Notes: generated by a model not told the origin, from the letters alone. A DNA stretch of 64,000 bases from Trematomus loennbergii (GCA_012861695.1 JAAOOA010000056.1:4499760-4563759), one strand, 5' to 3'; positions 48,480 through 61,900 are shown, counted from the first letter of the stretch. Numbers and translations: made by a program.

Positions 48480-51206
48480 TATTCCCTTGCATCCAGAAAG
48501 CCAGTATCTGTTTGCATTTACATTCAGAGGTAAACAAATCACATACACGCGCCTCCCACAGGGCTTTGTCGAATCACCTACTGTGTACGCTGCAGCTGTT
48601 AAAAGAGACCTGGACCCCTTGGTCCTTACAGGGGGAGCACCCTCCTTCAGTATGCTGATGACCTCTTGATTGCATCCCCTAACAAAGACGCCTGTCGCAT
48701 TGACTCCATTCTGCTCATGAAAAGACTTTCTGAATGCGGACACAGAGCATCCCTGGCCAAGTTACAATACTGCCAGACAGAGGTCACGTATTTGGGTCAC
48801 ATTCTGAGAGATGGACACCGCCTCCTCTCACCTGCGAGAGTCTGCCTTTTGAACAAAGTGCCACCACCGCACACAAAGAAGGAAATGCTTTCCTTCTTGG
48901 GCATGGCAAACTACTGCAGACATTGGATATACGAGTACGCTGCTATGGACTCCGTCCTGCGTGCTGCCACTCTGCAGGCCGCCCCCAACATTGTTCAATG
49001 GTCTGAGGACATGCACACAGCCTTTCAGGATTTAAAGCAGGCCCTCACATCGGCTCCGGCCCTGGGTCTCCCTGATTACCATCAACCATTTCATCTTCAC
49101 GTCCATGAAAAGGGGGGCTTTGCAACAGGCATTTTGGTACAAAAGCATGGCTCTAACTACCGGCCTGTGGCGTACTATTCGTCTCGACTTTCCCCTGTGG
49201 TACTTGGTATGCCTTCATGCCTGCGAGCTGTGGCCGCAGTTGCAATAGTTATCAAACAATCCTCTCCCATTGTACTGGCCAGTGACTGTGTGGTTCATGT
49301 CCCACATGCAGTTTTGCACATTCTGAACACCTCTGCTACTCAGCATATGACAGCAGCAAGGCGCTCTGGTTATGAGGCGGTCATTCTTTCAAGCCCGCAC
49401 ATCACTCTTAAGCGCTCCCCTCCTCTGAATCCGGCCACACTGGTCCCAATACCAGACTTTGACCTAACACATGACTGTATCACAACCATTGATCTGTCTT
49501 CTTCCCCCAGAACTGATATGTTGCAAACACCAATACCAAATTCAGATATGATTCTGTACGCAGACGGGTCTGCCTGTAGACCGTCTGACACATTACATTT
49601 AGCTGGCTATGCTGTTGTGAACGACTGGGAAGTCTTAGAAAGCCGAGCGTTGCCCAATGGCACGTCGGCTCAGGCGGCAGAGTTATATGCTCTACTCAGA
49701 GCATGCATTCTGGCTAAAGATAAAGTTGCGACCATTTTCACAGACTCCAGGTATGCTTTCGGTGTATGCCACGATTTTGGAGTCTTGTGGAAAATGCGCG
49801 GTTTCTTAACATCAACTGGTAAGCCGATTCAACATCATGCGTTAGTGGCTCAACTGTTAGAAGCTATCCTGCTCCCTGCACAGCTAGCAGTAGTTAAATG
49901 TGCTGCTCACAAAAATTCTGATGATCCTATTTCACGCGGAAATGCATTAGCCGACACAGCGGCTAAACAAGCGGCCATTTCCTCCTCCTCCATGGTGCTC
50001 CAATGTTCCTCCACACAACCCGCTGAACCCATTTCTTTACCTTCCTTTAATGATGTCGCGGACATGCAAGCCCGCGCTGATGATAGGGAGAAAGACTTAT
50101 GGCTGCGCAGAAGTTGTACACTTGACGCTGAGTCCCGCTTGTGGCTCCACCCAGATGGCCGAATGGTCTGCCCCCGTTCGTTCCTACATGTTTTGGCGCA
50201 TGTTGCACATGGCTCAACACATGTAGGAAAAGGAGGGATGAATGGGATTATAAGATCACAATGGTTTGCCCCAGGCATCACACTAGCTACACAGGCCCTA
50301 GTAGATAGATGCATGATATGCCAGCAGACCAGAAAGAAAAGTGGCCCAGTCCAACACGAACACTTGGTACCCCCGTCGGGGCCCTTTGTAAATATGCAAA
50401 TCGACTTCTCACACATGCCACCATGCCAAGGTTGCAAGTATCTCTTGGTAATAGTGTGCCAGTTCTCTAAATGGGTAGAGGCCTACCCAACCAGAAAAGA
50501 AGACGCTAGAACAGTTGTAAAGTGTCTTCTCAAAGATGTTATTCCTAGATTTGGTGTGCCCACAGGAATTAACAGTGACAGAGGTCCAGCATTCATTTCT
50601 AAGATAACCCAGAGTCTAGCTACAGTGTTAGGGTTCAGATGGCAGTTGCACGTTCCCTATCACCCACAAAGCTCAGGACAGGTTGAGAGAATGAACTTGA
50701 CCATAAAGGAGAAACTCACCAAGACAATGTTGACCACAGGATTGAAATGGGTAGATGCACTACCACTAGTCCTGTGCTCCATCAGAAGCACACCAAATGC
50801 TACGACAGGGCTTAGCCCCCACGAAGTATTAATGGGGAGGCCAATGCACACAGGGTCCAGTCCCCCAGTAACACCCCATAAACTTACTCTTTTGTGGACA
50901 GATGATTACATGACTAACTATGTGAAATATCTAACCAATATGTTGAGAAGGTTTCACAGGCAGGTGGCTGACAGGCTCCCTCAGCCTGGAGAGGAGCCCA
51001 CACACCCTTTTCAGATCGGAGATAATGTGCTAATCAAGTCTCTTGAAAAAGATGTTTTGTCTCCCAGGTGGAAAGGTCCTTTCCAGGTGTTAATAGTGAC
51101 CAGAACAGCCTTAAAAGTCCAAGGTAGGACAGAGTGGATCCACGCTTCACGATGCCGTCTGTCTCCTCCACCGGTCAGTGGGGAGGGTCAGGGTGTAGGC
51201 GTGTGA
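48480..51206 (+). pseudogene. pol: Retroviral pol: truncated RT, RNase H, integrase
   Basis: Pol copies and integrates the genome. It starts abruptly inside the reverse transcriptase palm (YLFAFTF, then TRLPQGF at about 48500-48570). A register drop follows before YADD at 48651-48662, and then one long frame to 51206. RNase H keeps its four acids (codons at 49563, 49680, 49743, 49953). Integrase has the HHCC zinc site (Cys codons at 50310 and 50319), the DDE triad (50403, 50577, 50685) and a C-terminal GPY/F-type WKGPF. No protease (no DTG/DSG) exists between the Gag zinc knuckle and RT; the RT fingers and motif A aspartate are also gone. Roughly 300 codons are therefore absent. Confidence 0.9.
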
Positions 51207-53379
51207 AGGCGGTCCTCATACTCCTTGTACTGATATACCTGGCCAAGGAAGCCCTACTGGACGACGCTGAGGCAATCCCAACGACAGGTGGCGAGGGCTC
51301 TCGCCACTCAGAGGGAGAGTATAAGGTGCTCTTATCTAAGGGCACAGACAGGTTGTTTTCGAGCACCACACAAACATTCGGTATGGTGCGAGAGAGAAAA
51401 AGAGAGAGAAAAAGAGAGAGAAGAAGGAGGAAAGTGGGCCCCGAGATAAGGCTTCTCCCTTTTCCTGCTCACATCACACCCAAGAGAGGGTCACAGAATA
51501 TTTCCTTTGAATGTCCGACTACAAAATGTAACTCAAATGACTGTGTTGTTGTGTTTCCTGTGTTTTTAAGCAAAGGCTTGTGGGCGTGGAACGTCTATCC
51601 AGAGACGGGGTACCAGCGGTTCCAGGTCTCACAGCGGATGGTAAGAATAACACTCAACACTGTTGCAAATGTGCCCCCAGAAATGTGGTGTTTCACTAAG
51701 GAACAATTAAAGGATGATCCCATGTGTACCACATGGACACCAAATTACAAAGATCCCAGTTCAGGGTCACTAGATGTTCATTTAGTGAACCAGGTTCAGA
51801 TGTAATTAAGTCACCAGAGAGTGATGTAGACTCTTCAAAAAATGCCTTAATTACTCCACCTAAACAAACTCAAACCAATTCCGCAATGAGTTTAATGTTA
51901 GACTATGCACATGAACGCAATGTTAGCAACTGTTGGCTGTGCCAGAACATGCCAGAATCCATGTACTCTCCCATGTTCAGCCCAATTCCCTTCACAAAAG
52001 CTGACTACAGTTTAGTCACCTGGAGTGATATAGCATCCCGAATTAGCAAGGATGCAGATGATTGTTACACCCCTTCCTACCCCATAGACTTTGAGCAACC
52101 TTTAAAGTACAATGGCTTAATCTCGCTCATTGTTGACACAGTAAATAAAGACTACCTGCCAGACGGTTTCAAACGATTGAGGGTTCTAAAACTTATATAT
52201 GTGAAGAAATACGTTGAACTAGCTTTTGAATACAGATTCCAATTAGCTCTAGTCCAGACTAATTGCTCAGCCACTTCCACAAGTCCAACATGTTCACCTC
52301 AACCGCACACACCATCTTTGTTGGTTGAAGCCTTGGTAGCAGTTGTACCCTGGTTTGGCCCGAACAGTGGACTCAGTGAAAGTTAAAATACATGACTGTT
52401 CACTGCCATTACCCTTAGGTAAATCCCCTACACGTGACTGTTCCGTTTATGTTCCCCCAGTTGTGGTGCATGAGTGGAAGAATGTGTCCATCTGCTTCCA
52501 GAGCGGAGGAGGGTTTTCACCCTCTAACGATGTGGGCCACAGCGACTGTAACACCGTATAAAGATCAAGTTAACCAGAACTCCCCTTCCAGAGAGGGTTT
52601 ACTTGGTTTGTGGGAACAGAGCCTACGGTTGCATGCCTTATGATACTTTTGATGGCACCTGTTATCTAGCCTATCTAATCCCTTTGATCCGTAAAGTAGA
52701 GACTGAGGAGATTGCAGCAATATTCCCTGCCCTACACAGAACTCGTAGAACCATCACAACAGGTCAGCAGCTGGCTAGCGCATTTCTGCCCTGGTACGGT
52801 ATTTATGTTTCCCAGCAGGAAATTATAGCTCTCTCCAAGGTTGTGGAGAGACACCTTAATGTGTCCAACACAGCCATGTTAGCTGAACACAAAGAACTGC
52901 AGGAAGTTAGAACAGTGGCATTACAGAATCGCATGGCACTGGATCTTCTACTAGCAGCACAGGGGGGTACATGCAAGGTGATTGGATCTGAGTGTTGTTC
53001 TTTCATCTCTGATGCCACACCTGAGGTCATGGATATGGCTCATGATACTGCTAGGGGAATAAAAGAATTGCACGAAACTCATGGGTTTGCATTTGGGGAT
53101 TTAACTGGAACATTTGGATCATGGGGAGGGGGGATTGTAAAATTCATTGTTACCATTTCAGTGTTTATCCTAGGTGTGCTAATCCTGATAATGTGCCTAG
53201 TCACTGTAGTTAAACTAGTCCTGCGAAAGATTACCAAAGTCGCCCTCCAGGCCCCACAGAGACTAGTGGGGTACACCACCGTTGATGACACCGTGATGAT
53301 GTACGACGCCGAGCTTCCAGACCCGTGGGTCGCTGCCGTGGTTTCCGAACCATGGGTTCCCCCTTACAATGACCAATGA
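51152..53379 (+). pseudogene. env: Retroviral env, SU broken, TM frame open
   Basis: Env mediates entry. ATG 51152 overlaps the end of pol by 55 nt in another frame and opens a hydrophobic signal peptide. The surface subunit is spread over at least three registers (51152-51805, about 51790-52386, about 52343-52560). It carries the CWLC disulphide-isomerase-type motif at 51931-51942. A furin-type RTRR lies at 52738-52749, and the transmembrane subunit then stays open to 53379: CX6CC at 52972-52998, a membrane span around 53137-53223 and a cytoplasmic tail. The CxxC/CX6CC pairing marks a gamma-type Env. With SU frame-broken, no complete Env is encoded as sequenced. Confidence 0.88.
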
Positions 53380-54051
53380 ATTAAAATTGATGCTTAGATT
53401 AAAGAAAAGATATTTTGACTTTTCCCTTTCAGGTTGTTACACTACACGACAAATATCTGATTTTTCCTTTTCAGATTTTGAACAATGTATTTGATTAAAA
53501 TGAATGTATTGATTTTTCTAAGACTAAGTGCCTTACTCTTGGCTAAAGCGTAATGAAGTAAACGTAAAGTAATCCTAAAATTGAGGACACTGCAACTTTG
53601 CAGATTACAGATTGATCAAATCACCACTGTGAATTTTGCCTTAGCTGGATCTCTTATGATCCTAAGTTTGAAATGCTTTTGACTAGTGATTGCCTTAAAG
53701 CAAATCTTTAGGCTGTTTCTGGTTTTGATTTTATAGTTTGATAAATGACATTAACTAATGGTTTAAATGATAAAAGATATTAGTTTAAAACAAATATTTT
53801 GCTATTATGTATCTGTGTTTTATGTGTGTTCATTATTAGCTTTTGACAAAAGATGCTCCAAACACTGATGAGAGATAATTTTTCCTATTATGATTGCCTG
53901 TATCAATCATTGTGATTGAATGTTTCAATCTTACTCTACTTTGTGATGTAATTGAATGTAAGGTGAGACCACACTCGAATCTGAAGACGCCTATTGATTT
54001 AAGTATTGACCAGAATTATTAGACTAATGTTTTAAGGTTATCAAAAATGAT
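53380..54051 (+). other. Noncoding region between env and 3' LTR
   Basis: About 670 bp, AT-rich, no supported ORF. Longer than in simple gammaretroviruses; no accessory gene is recognisable. Confidence 0.55.
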
Positions 54052-54065
54052 AAAAAGAGAGGAAC
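54052..54065 (+). promoter_or_regulatory. Polypurine tract
   Basis: AAAAAGAGAGGAAC immediately before the 3' LTR, the expected plus-strand primer site. Confidence 0.8.
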
Positions 54066-54556
54066 TGTTAAGGAATAATTCTTCTAGATATCTAACCTTT
54101 TACTCTGACATGTGTTATTTCCTTTAAGGAAAGGCCTTGGTGCCATATGTGTTGTTGTCCCCAGTGTGAGACCGGTCAACTTGTCTGGCACGAAGGGTAA
54201 TTGTTGTGAGAACACTGAAGCACTTCTTTATCGGTGTTTGTGGGCTCTAGGATGTGAAATCCTTGAGGCCATGAGCGTTGGACGCAGATGATTCAGTGTT
54301 TAGTCTACTCCTTCAGAGATGTTGATTTCTCTCTGTGAACCTGTTAAAAGGTCTAGCATAGAGAGAGGTCTTCAGAATTGATGTGGCAACTCTACCGTGT
54401 AGTCAGAACCTCTGACTCTTTGACTTGTGATGTGAATCCTCCGGCCGAATACTCTGAATAAACCCATCAGTGTTTGACATCAAAGCTCCAACTCTCACCG
54501 TGTCTCCTTCCTGAGTCGGTGACTCCATGCATTACTACACAGAAGTTTCCTCCACA
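54066..54556 (+). repeat. 3' LTR, 491 bp
   Basis: TGTTAAGG...TCCACA, AATAAA at 54457-54462. Followed by GAAGG (54557-54561), the second target-site copy. Confidence 0.95.
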
Positions 54557-54637
54557 GAAGGGGCAGATCTTTTTCGGCTGCGTACTTTCAAATTCTAGCG
54601 CACTCGAGCTGGTTTCTCCATTCTTACCTACCTTTAA

Positions 54638-57600
54638 TAAGGTCACATTGTTCTGTTATCTTATCGATATGTATTTTTTCTTGTATTTATTTGCATTGCA
54701 TTTGATATTGAGGTCATCCAAAAGTAACAGGAAGTAATCAGGTTACATAACTTTTATATTTTGATGCTCACATTAGGTTACTGAATACATGTTATTACAA
54801 GTAACTATTGTAGCTGAATACATTTTTAAAGTCACTTCTCCCAACCCTGGTTGCAAATCATTATGTCTGTTGTAATGTGCTATACTGTATGCTAATATAA
54901 TTAATAATAAAGGTATTATAAAAATGATGTAAACATATTGAAGCAGTATAGGGAATTACTTTACTAAACCTGAAAAGGCCTATAATAGGGGAACTTTAAC
55001 CCCTGTCCCTACTGATAGGCTGCATTTTATTGTTTGGTGTTCATTTTCTGTCCACAAATATAAGTAATAAAAGTAAAAATTACATTTGAAAATGGTTCTT
55101 ATTATGACCTTGTTTCTATAGTATGAGGCACTGACCTGTGTGAAGTGATCACCTGTAATGTGAGTCATATTGGTGTTTCATCATGAGGGTTTTATCTGTG
55201 TGAGGCAGAAGCTCTCACATGAACTTTACACACCCCGATCCCCCACAGCCAACTTAACCTTTTAACATGGATCAAAGAGGGGCAAAGAAAAACTACAGGG
55301 AGACTCGAGTCTGTTCAAAGCACTGATGTGTGTGTAAGCAACAGAGACAGAGAGAGGCGAGGGGATTGATGAGACGAGGAGCAGAGAGTCAATGAGGCAG
55401 TCCCTGACTTCAAACACACACAGATTAACCTCACAGCCTTCCTCACAGCAGCACGGTGTTTCTGTGAACATCCAGAAACCCACGAGACAGACCAAGCTCT
55501 CTTCTGAAGGGTGACGCTGAATACAAAGCTCACTGAAGTAACCCACCTGAAACGTATACACATACTGTAGGTCATACCAAAAAAGGTTTAGGCTTCACTT
55601 GTACTGATGAAGAAGAGGGAGGTGTGGGAGGAAGGAGAAAAACTGCAGGTTTGTCTATTCTAATATATTTGTTCTCAAACTATATAATGTGCTAATTCAA
55701 GCAAGTAACCAAAGTTTGTTTTTGGTTTGTTTCTGTTTCTTTCAGAGGCAAACATCAGGCGCTTTCCAGCCCCTCTTGAAAAACATTAGACTGATGCCCG
55801 GAATGATCTCACAATTACTATTATTTCCCAGCCTGCCATTTTTGTTCTTAAGAGCCCCGCCTCCGACACTGTATCCAGTTCTATTTATGGCCTAAACATT
55901 TGTGCTAATATTGGTGTTTTTCTTGTAAATAAGATCTTCTCGGAGAGTGGACATCCCATCCATTTTGAATGTGGCACCATTACCCAACGTTGAATTCAGC
56001 TTCACCTGGGCCTCGCTGCTCATTCGCAGCCTCTCCTTCTTCAGTCAACTTCGGGAATCGCGGTAGGATGACTGGCAGTTCAAGTCACCCTGGCATATTC
56101 TGGGCATCCTCTAGCACAGGTGCCGCTCTTTCGCTGTCAATCAAGGCATTGTATCTACATCCTGTCAACAACTGGGACATTGGTCATCATCTGCCTACAC
56201 CAAACCCCCAGGAAGAGCTCCAGTCGTTGAATCAAATTTCTGTAGTGGTCAAATGGTGTTGCTAGAACTTCTGTGTCAGTCCGTGACGTCATTGGGCTTA
56301 GAAAGACTATTTCCTATCAACTTACATTGGGAGAGACGTCTGTCAATCAGCTTATAATGTTTTTTGAGGTCCATCAAATTCACAGTACTAACACTTATTG
56401 AATTTAAAGTTTAAATCAACAGGTCCTAAAAGTTGCAAAATGCGCTCAAAGCTGAATCTAGAGTTTGTTTCCTTTTCCATTCATTTGACTTAGCTGAAGA
56501 TCCTGGAAAGATCTGGGCATTTTTGTTCTTGCCATTTTGGCTTCATGCACCAGTGAGCAACTTTCATCGGAGTGAACAGAGCCCTGCCTCGGACACTGTA
56601 TCCAGTTCTCTTTAAACATCCATGGACTACACATGTGTGCCAATATTGGTGTTTGAAAACCTCCTGAGAAATATTGCATAAAATGAGTCGTGGTGTTCTG
56701 CATAATGGTTGTCAATATAATCATTATTGACTATTTTTGGTCCAGTCTAATCTTCTGTCATTATTCAACATTTTCTAGTAATAGCAGACCTTGTCATTGG
56801 TGTTCTTGCAATTGTTAATTAGTCTTTGGCCCACCATAGCATTGTCACATCGTCTTTTGTTATAGCATATATTTATCACTCATCTTCTACGTGACCTCTG
56901 GCATCATTAATTGGTACTTTTATTGGTCGTCACACAATCATTTATATAAAAAAAAAACGTGTTAGTCTTCTGACCATCATTTCTGTTTTTCTCTGTATGG
57001 CCCTCACTACACTTTCATGTTGTGTATACTGACACATACTCATTGGGAACTTATGCATTGTTCAAAATTCTCACGATGTTGTTTCGACATTGGAAACGTG
57101 TCTGCGACAGTCAAATCTTTGTAAGTCATTCGGTGTAAGGCTGGAATACTTTGACTATTTGACTTATACAAGAACAGTTTTTTTGATCATGCGCATTTCG
57201 GCCTCTTATTCATCAATGATCTAGGGTTAAGGATTTATACAATTGTTTTTTGTTAGAAACTGGTTAAACAAAACAGATACTGTAAGAAATAAGATTCTTT
57301 ATTCAATCACAGTTACTGAAAAAGAAACTCTAGCTATCTGCTAATGTAGAAAACAGAAAGGTGTACTCTCATTTCACTTAGCACATACAGATGCTGTGTC
57401 CACTGAGGGGGCACAGGGGCTAACGCTAATCTAACTAACAGTACAAACACATACATATATCAAAACATCACATCCTGCACACACAACAATGGCTCAAAAA
57501 TAATTGTAAACGTGCATCTGCAGCTGAAAACTCAGAAAAATATATAAATTAATCAAAATCTGAAAATGCAGATTTAGGTAAAGGAAATTATCTTCAGCCA

Positions 57601-58063
57601 GCAATCAAACATGACAAATATAATAATGTACTGTTTAGAAGTCCAAAATAAGTACATGACATAGCCCTAACAATGGCACATTACACACAAAGCTGGTGGC
57701 AGTGTTTCGTTGAACTTGTGGCATTCTATAAACCGTCTCTTGCTACAGCTAACACATACTAACACGTCCAATTCAACACCTCTTTGCAGCTACCAACACT
57801 TCATGAGAAGAATGAAATAACAACTACAAAAGCCACCTTTGGATGTCTGCTGTTTTTATCTCAAATGTAACACTTTCCATAACAGCTAGGAAACCTTTGA
57901 GGAAAGCAAACAGACATTTAGTATTGTAATTCAAATGAAAAGTCAGTAAAACCCCACGCAGCAACATACCTTAACTGTTTTCATAACAAATCTGTATTTA
58001 TAGCCTGATATGGATTTTCTCTCAAAAGAAAACTATAACACTGTTGTAATTAATGCCAATTAG
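54638..58063. other. Noncoding interval after the provirus
   Basis: No gene is recognised. Fragments related to the GGATGTATAATAAGAACTGG repeat of 42452 occur complemented at about 55855-55885 and 56449-56620 (CACTGTATCCAGTTCT). Confidence 0.4.
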
Positions 58064-58515
58064 TAAAGGGGCCCTATGCTCATTGTCAGGTCCATATTAG
58101 TATTGTGTGCCTCTACTGTGACACGTCTCCATGCTTTAAAGTACAAAAAGCTCTTTATTTTTCTCATACTGCAGCACCTCTTTTCACCCTCTGTCTGAAA
58201 CCAGAGCCCAGTCTGCTCCGATTGGTTAGCTGGACGGCTCTGTTGTGATTAGTCAACCATTAGAGATGTCCTGCCCCTTAGCACAATGTACTGGAGCGCT
58301 AACCAATAGAATCGCGAGTGTTACATAGTGCTGTCACTATGTTACAGAAGTAAACAAAGGAGTCCAATGGAGGTGTTTCAGGCAGTGTGTGTGGGAGAAA
58401 ACTCCCTCTGAAGGGAACACAGGGATTGTAGCCTTTGCAGAACATTTACATGCACAAAAACCTATAGAAACACACTTAAGGAAAAATCCAAAAAGCATGA
58501 TAGGGTTTCTTTAAA
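58064..58515. repeat. Probable MITE-type repeat
   Basis: Imperfect inverted ends TAAAGGGGCCCTATGCTCAT and, complemented, TAAAGAAACCCTATCATGC. The interior resembles the CTGCTCCGATTGGTTAGCT class of fish repeats. Confidence 0.45.
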
Positions 58516-58847
58516 GAAAGCCACTTTTTGCACATCATTTGTTCAGTAGAACTGACTTCAATATTTGTGGCATAATACTTTGCAAAGACCAAAACTTGTG
58601 TGCTATTGTAACATTTAAAAATATAGTGTAGTTAAAGAACAGGAGCTTTCCTCACAAAATGCTCCTTACAATTACACAGAGTCAAAACATTATTCACTTT
58701 TGTTGAGCTTTGATTAAAAAAAAACACACAATCTCTTTAGATACCAGGTTGAAAACTGTATGTATCTTAGCAAGTATGAGCAATCTAGAACATGTCATAT
58801 GGCCTGAACGATGTTGAATGTTGCTTTGGTTTCGGCTAGGTTCTGCA

Positions 58848-58947
58848 NNNNNNNNNNNNNNNNNNNNNNNNNNNNNNNNNNNNNNNNNNNNNNNNNNNNN
58901 NNNNNNNNNNNNNNNNNNNNNNNNNNNNNNNNNNNNNNNNNNNNNNN
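58848..58947. other. Assembly gap, exactly 100 N
   Basis: A run of exactly 100 N is the usual placeholder for a gap of unknown size. Its right edge opens inside a foldback arm, a classic place for assembly to break. Confidence 0.98.
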
Positions 58948-61900
58948 GCCCCTACTCTCCCCCTAACTGACGGCAACAAAAGTCTGACATTATTCAATTA
59001 AAATAAAGAAGTAAACACATAAGTGTGGCTTGATATTGAGTTAGAAAAAGGTTGATAAACGCTGTGAGAATGGATCTGCGGAGAGCATTTCGCCGCGATC
59101 CCAACTCGTCTATTACCAATGTTCAGGGAGCTCTATGCAAGTCAATGGGGACTCCCTGATAGTTGAAACTCGACACTAAAGGGCCCCCCCTTGCATTGGA
59201 AAGTGACGACAGGGACCCTGACATAACGTCAACATAGGCCGAGTTGGGAGTGAGAATGTGTTGAAAATGCATGATCTGTTTGTATTTTGAGAAAAACACA
59301 TCGTAGACATGTTTTTATATATTTTTATATATCTGAGACCCATAATATATGCCTAAAAATAGCATGACAGGTGCACTTTAAAATGTACTTATAGTGAAGG
59401 GAGACAGAGCATTGTGTTGCACTTGTAAACAGAGAGTGATTATAGACAATAGCTGTTTCAATTCAGATACCTCACACTGCCCTGTTGTACACTGTTGTAA
59501 CACATGCATAGTGTGTTTATTTCGCCCATGGCTGCTTTTGTCTCAAAGGAAGTGGCAATCACCGCGGCGCTGTTAGCTAGCTAGCAACGTTATTGTTCCC
59601 CGCAGCGCTACAGACTGCTCAATTAACCCAATACAATGAATGGTGATTCTTTTACCCAGAAGTTAGCATTGCAAGGGGTCCCTCAAGAAAAATAAATTGA
59701 TTTTTCCATTCATTTTGATATATATTGCAGAAATAAGCTCTATGGTTAATACACATTTATAAAACGTACATGTTTGGGTGCATTGCTCACATCACCACCA
59801 TCTAAGCTACAGGCAGACTTGTGTTTGATTACGTTAACGACATTCACGAGTGGAGTATCTACTGACGTATTTTATGTCGTAGAATATAACGTGAAAACAT
59901 CTTAAAGGTCCGATGTCATGGCCATTTCTACTGATCATAATTCCATTGTTGAGGTCTACTAGAATAGATTTACATTGTTCAATGTTCCAAAATGACATTG
60001 GTTTCTCATACAGCATCTCTGTATAGTATGTGTATTCACTCTCTGTCCTAAACGGCTTGTTGGAGCTCCTGCCCCCCCCTCCCTATGAGCCCACTGTGCT
60101 CTGATTGCTCAGCTCGCCCACTCTGTTCTGATGAATCCACCACCGTTACAGCGGAACATCAGAGATTGTGTTACAATGGCGTTAGCAACCAGAAAATGAC
60201 ACCAGTAATGACAAACAGATGAGAATGCTGCGTGGGGTCTGGGTGCCGTGTTGGCGGGACGTTGCGGGGCTCGCTGCTCTGCCCTTTGAGGCTCGAGGAG
60301 CGGACAGTGTGAGCTGTGTGGGTTCTGCGAGACAGCGAGACATGAGCCTGAACTCAGCCTGAGCACCATGGATGCGGGAAGTGGGGGTGCTGAGGGGGCT
60401 GCAGGACCCCCATCTGCGAGACTCCACTAGCAGCCGCACCCCCAAACGCGGCGCACCTACAGTATAAGCGCGCCACAGTTTCGCCGCTGCGAGGCTCCAC
60501 TAGCGCCCCCCCCCCCCAGCGCGTCACAGTTTCGCCGCTGAGTGAGTGTGTGTGTGTGTGTGAGGAGCTCCACGGATTGCATAGACAGGTCTTTTCTGTG
60601 TTAGAGTTTTACTCGCTACAGGGTGTACTTTGAGGGTTTTTGACTCTGCAGACCGTTTACATGCAGAAAAAGCCACAGACTTTATTTCAGGCTCCTAACC
60701 ACAACACGTTTAAAAATCAGTTGACTTTGAGACAAGGTGGTAACATTTCAGGGTTATAGGACTCATTCCTTATTTTGATAACTCTCAATTAATTTTAGGA
60801 ACAATCCCCAGGTTCCATCTGATTGTGAACATGAAGTGCAACTTTGACTTTAGTAATTGAATGGGTTAAAATCTGAAAATGTATTGGTTCTTTTACACTG
60901 TATGTTCACAGTATGTTATGATCACTACACCTTCAAAGTGTAAAGGAAGAAGTTGACTGCCTCATTATGCTTCCATCATGCCTCCTACTTCCAGCTGTAG
61001 TGATTATATGTTGCTTTCGCGACATCAAGCTATAAATAAGGTGAGAGCAGCATCTTTGCACCCTGTACACAGCTATGTTGAGCTGTGATCTTTTATATTT
61101 TACACGTTGATTTCTGTAGCTCTCCTCCTCTCTTATTGCCTTTTCAGCCATCCTGAGCTCTACCTTTGGAGCACTAAAGTGTCATTTAGAAGATGACAGC
61201 TCCTCTGTGGTGTGTTGTGTGATGTGGGGGGGGGAACACGCCACTTAATCGCTTTTTATTTCCTCTCAGGGTGATTTCAAACATGCACATCATGTGGTTT
61301 GAGATAGTATTCACTCTAATTAAGAATTCAGACTATTACATCTGAGCAATTTTAACATTTGCATAGTAAATGATTAAAGCAAAACAGGCTTTACTCCTCC
61401 AGAGGTGCTTTCAAAAAGGAGAAATATTAATACCTGCCTGACAGCTGGATTAGTAAGCTGTTGTAAAGCCTGTATTTATTTAAATATTGATACTGCTAGT
61501 TGTTATTTCCTTATTTTGAGCAAGGGTTTAAAGGGGCCTTATTGTGCTAATTTTCAGGTTCATATGACTTTTTTGTGCCTCTACATGCGTAATCGGGGTG
61601 CAACATATGCATAGTTTTCTTCACACTTGTAAATGAGTATACCTCCTTATAAATCAGTTTGCGGTTGAATAAAATACATATACCCATACCAGAGTGTGTT
61701 TATAGATAACCCCACCCAGCTCAATTCATTCACATACTTCTGAACGGTGTGACTGGGATTCTTGTGCCCCCCCTACATCAAGACAAATGTGAACATTGTC
61801 CCTAAGGAATCTTTGCCCTGAGTTCCTTCTGATGGGAGAGTGTGGCAATGGCAATGTCAATGGTGTGTGTGTGTGTGTGTCATGGATGTATAATAAGAAC

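Larger units (their letters stand above)
44696..54556 (+). mobile_element. Endogenous retrovirus, class I (gamma/epsilon-like), 9.86 kb
   Basis: Two near-identical LTRs, a 5-bp target duplication, primer binding site, gag, pol, env and polypurine tract in canonical order. Class I is supported by the integrase C-terminal WKGPF motif, a single CCHC knuckle, a SU CxxC motif and a TM CX6CC motif. Defects: no protease, reverse transcriptase N terminus missing, several frame breaks in gag, pol and env. The LTRs differ by only three substitutions and two indels (7 nt and 1 nt), so the insertion is recent. As sequenced it cannot be autonomous. Confidence 0.95.
44388..54637. mobile_element. TTAAAGGTGGGG MITE, copy 3, split by the provirus
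   Basis: The left part 44388-44695 starts TTAAAGGTGGGGTAGGTAATTC. The right part, from 54557, ends TTCTTACCTACCTTTAA at 54637. Removing the provirus and one GAAGG restores the continuous arrangement seen at 32135-32504. Confidence 0.85.

Noticed and set aside
51152..53379. Env as a captured host gene
   Set aside because: It sits between matched LTRs with pol, is frame-broken, and the insertion is recent; nothing suggests conservation as a host gene.
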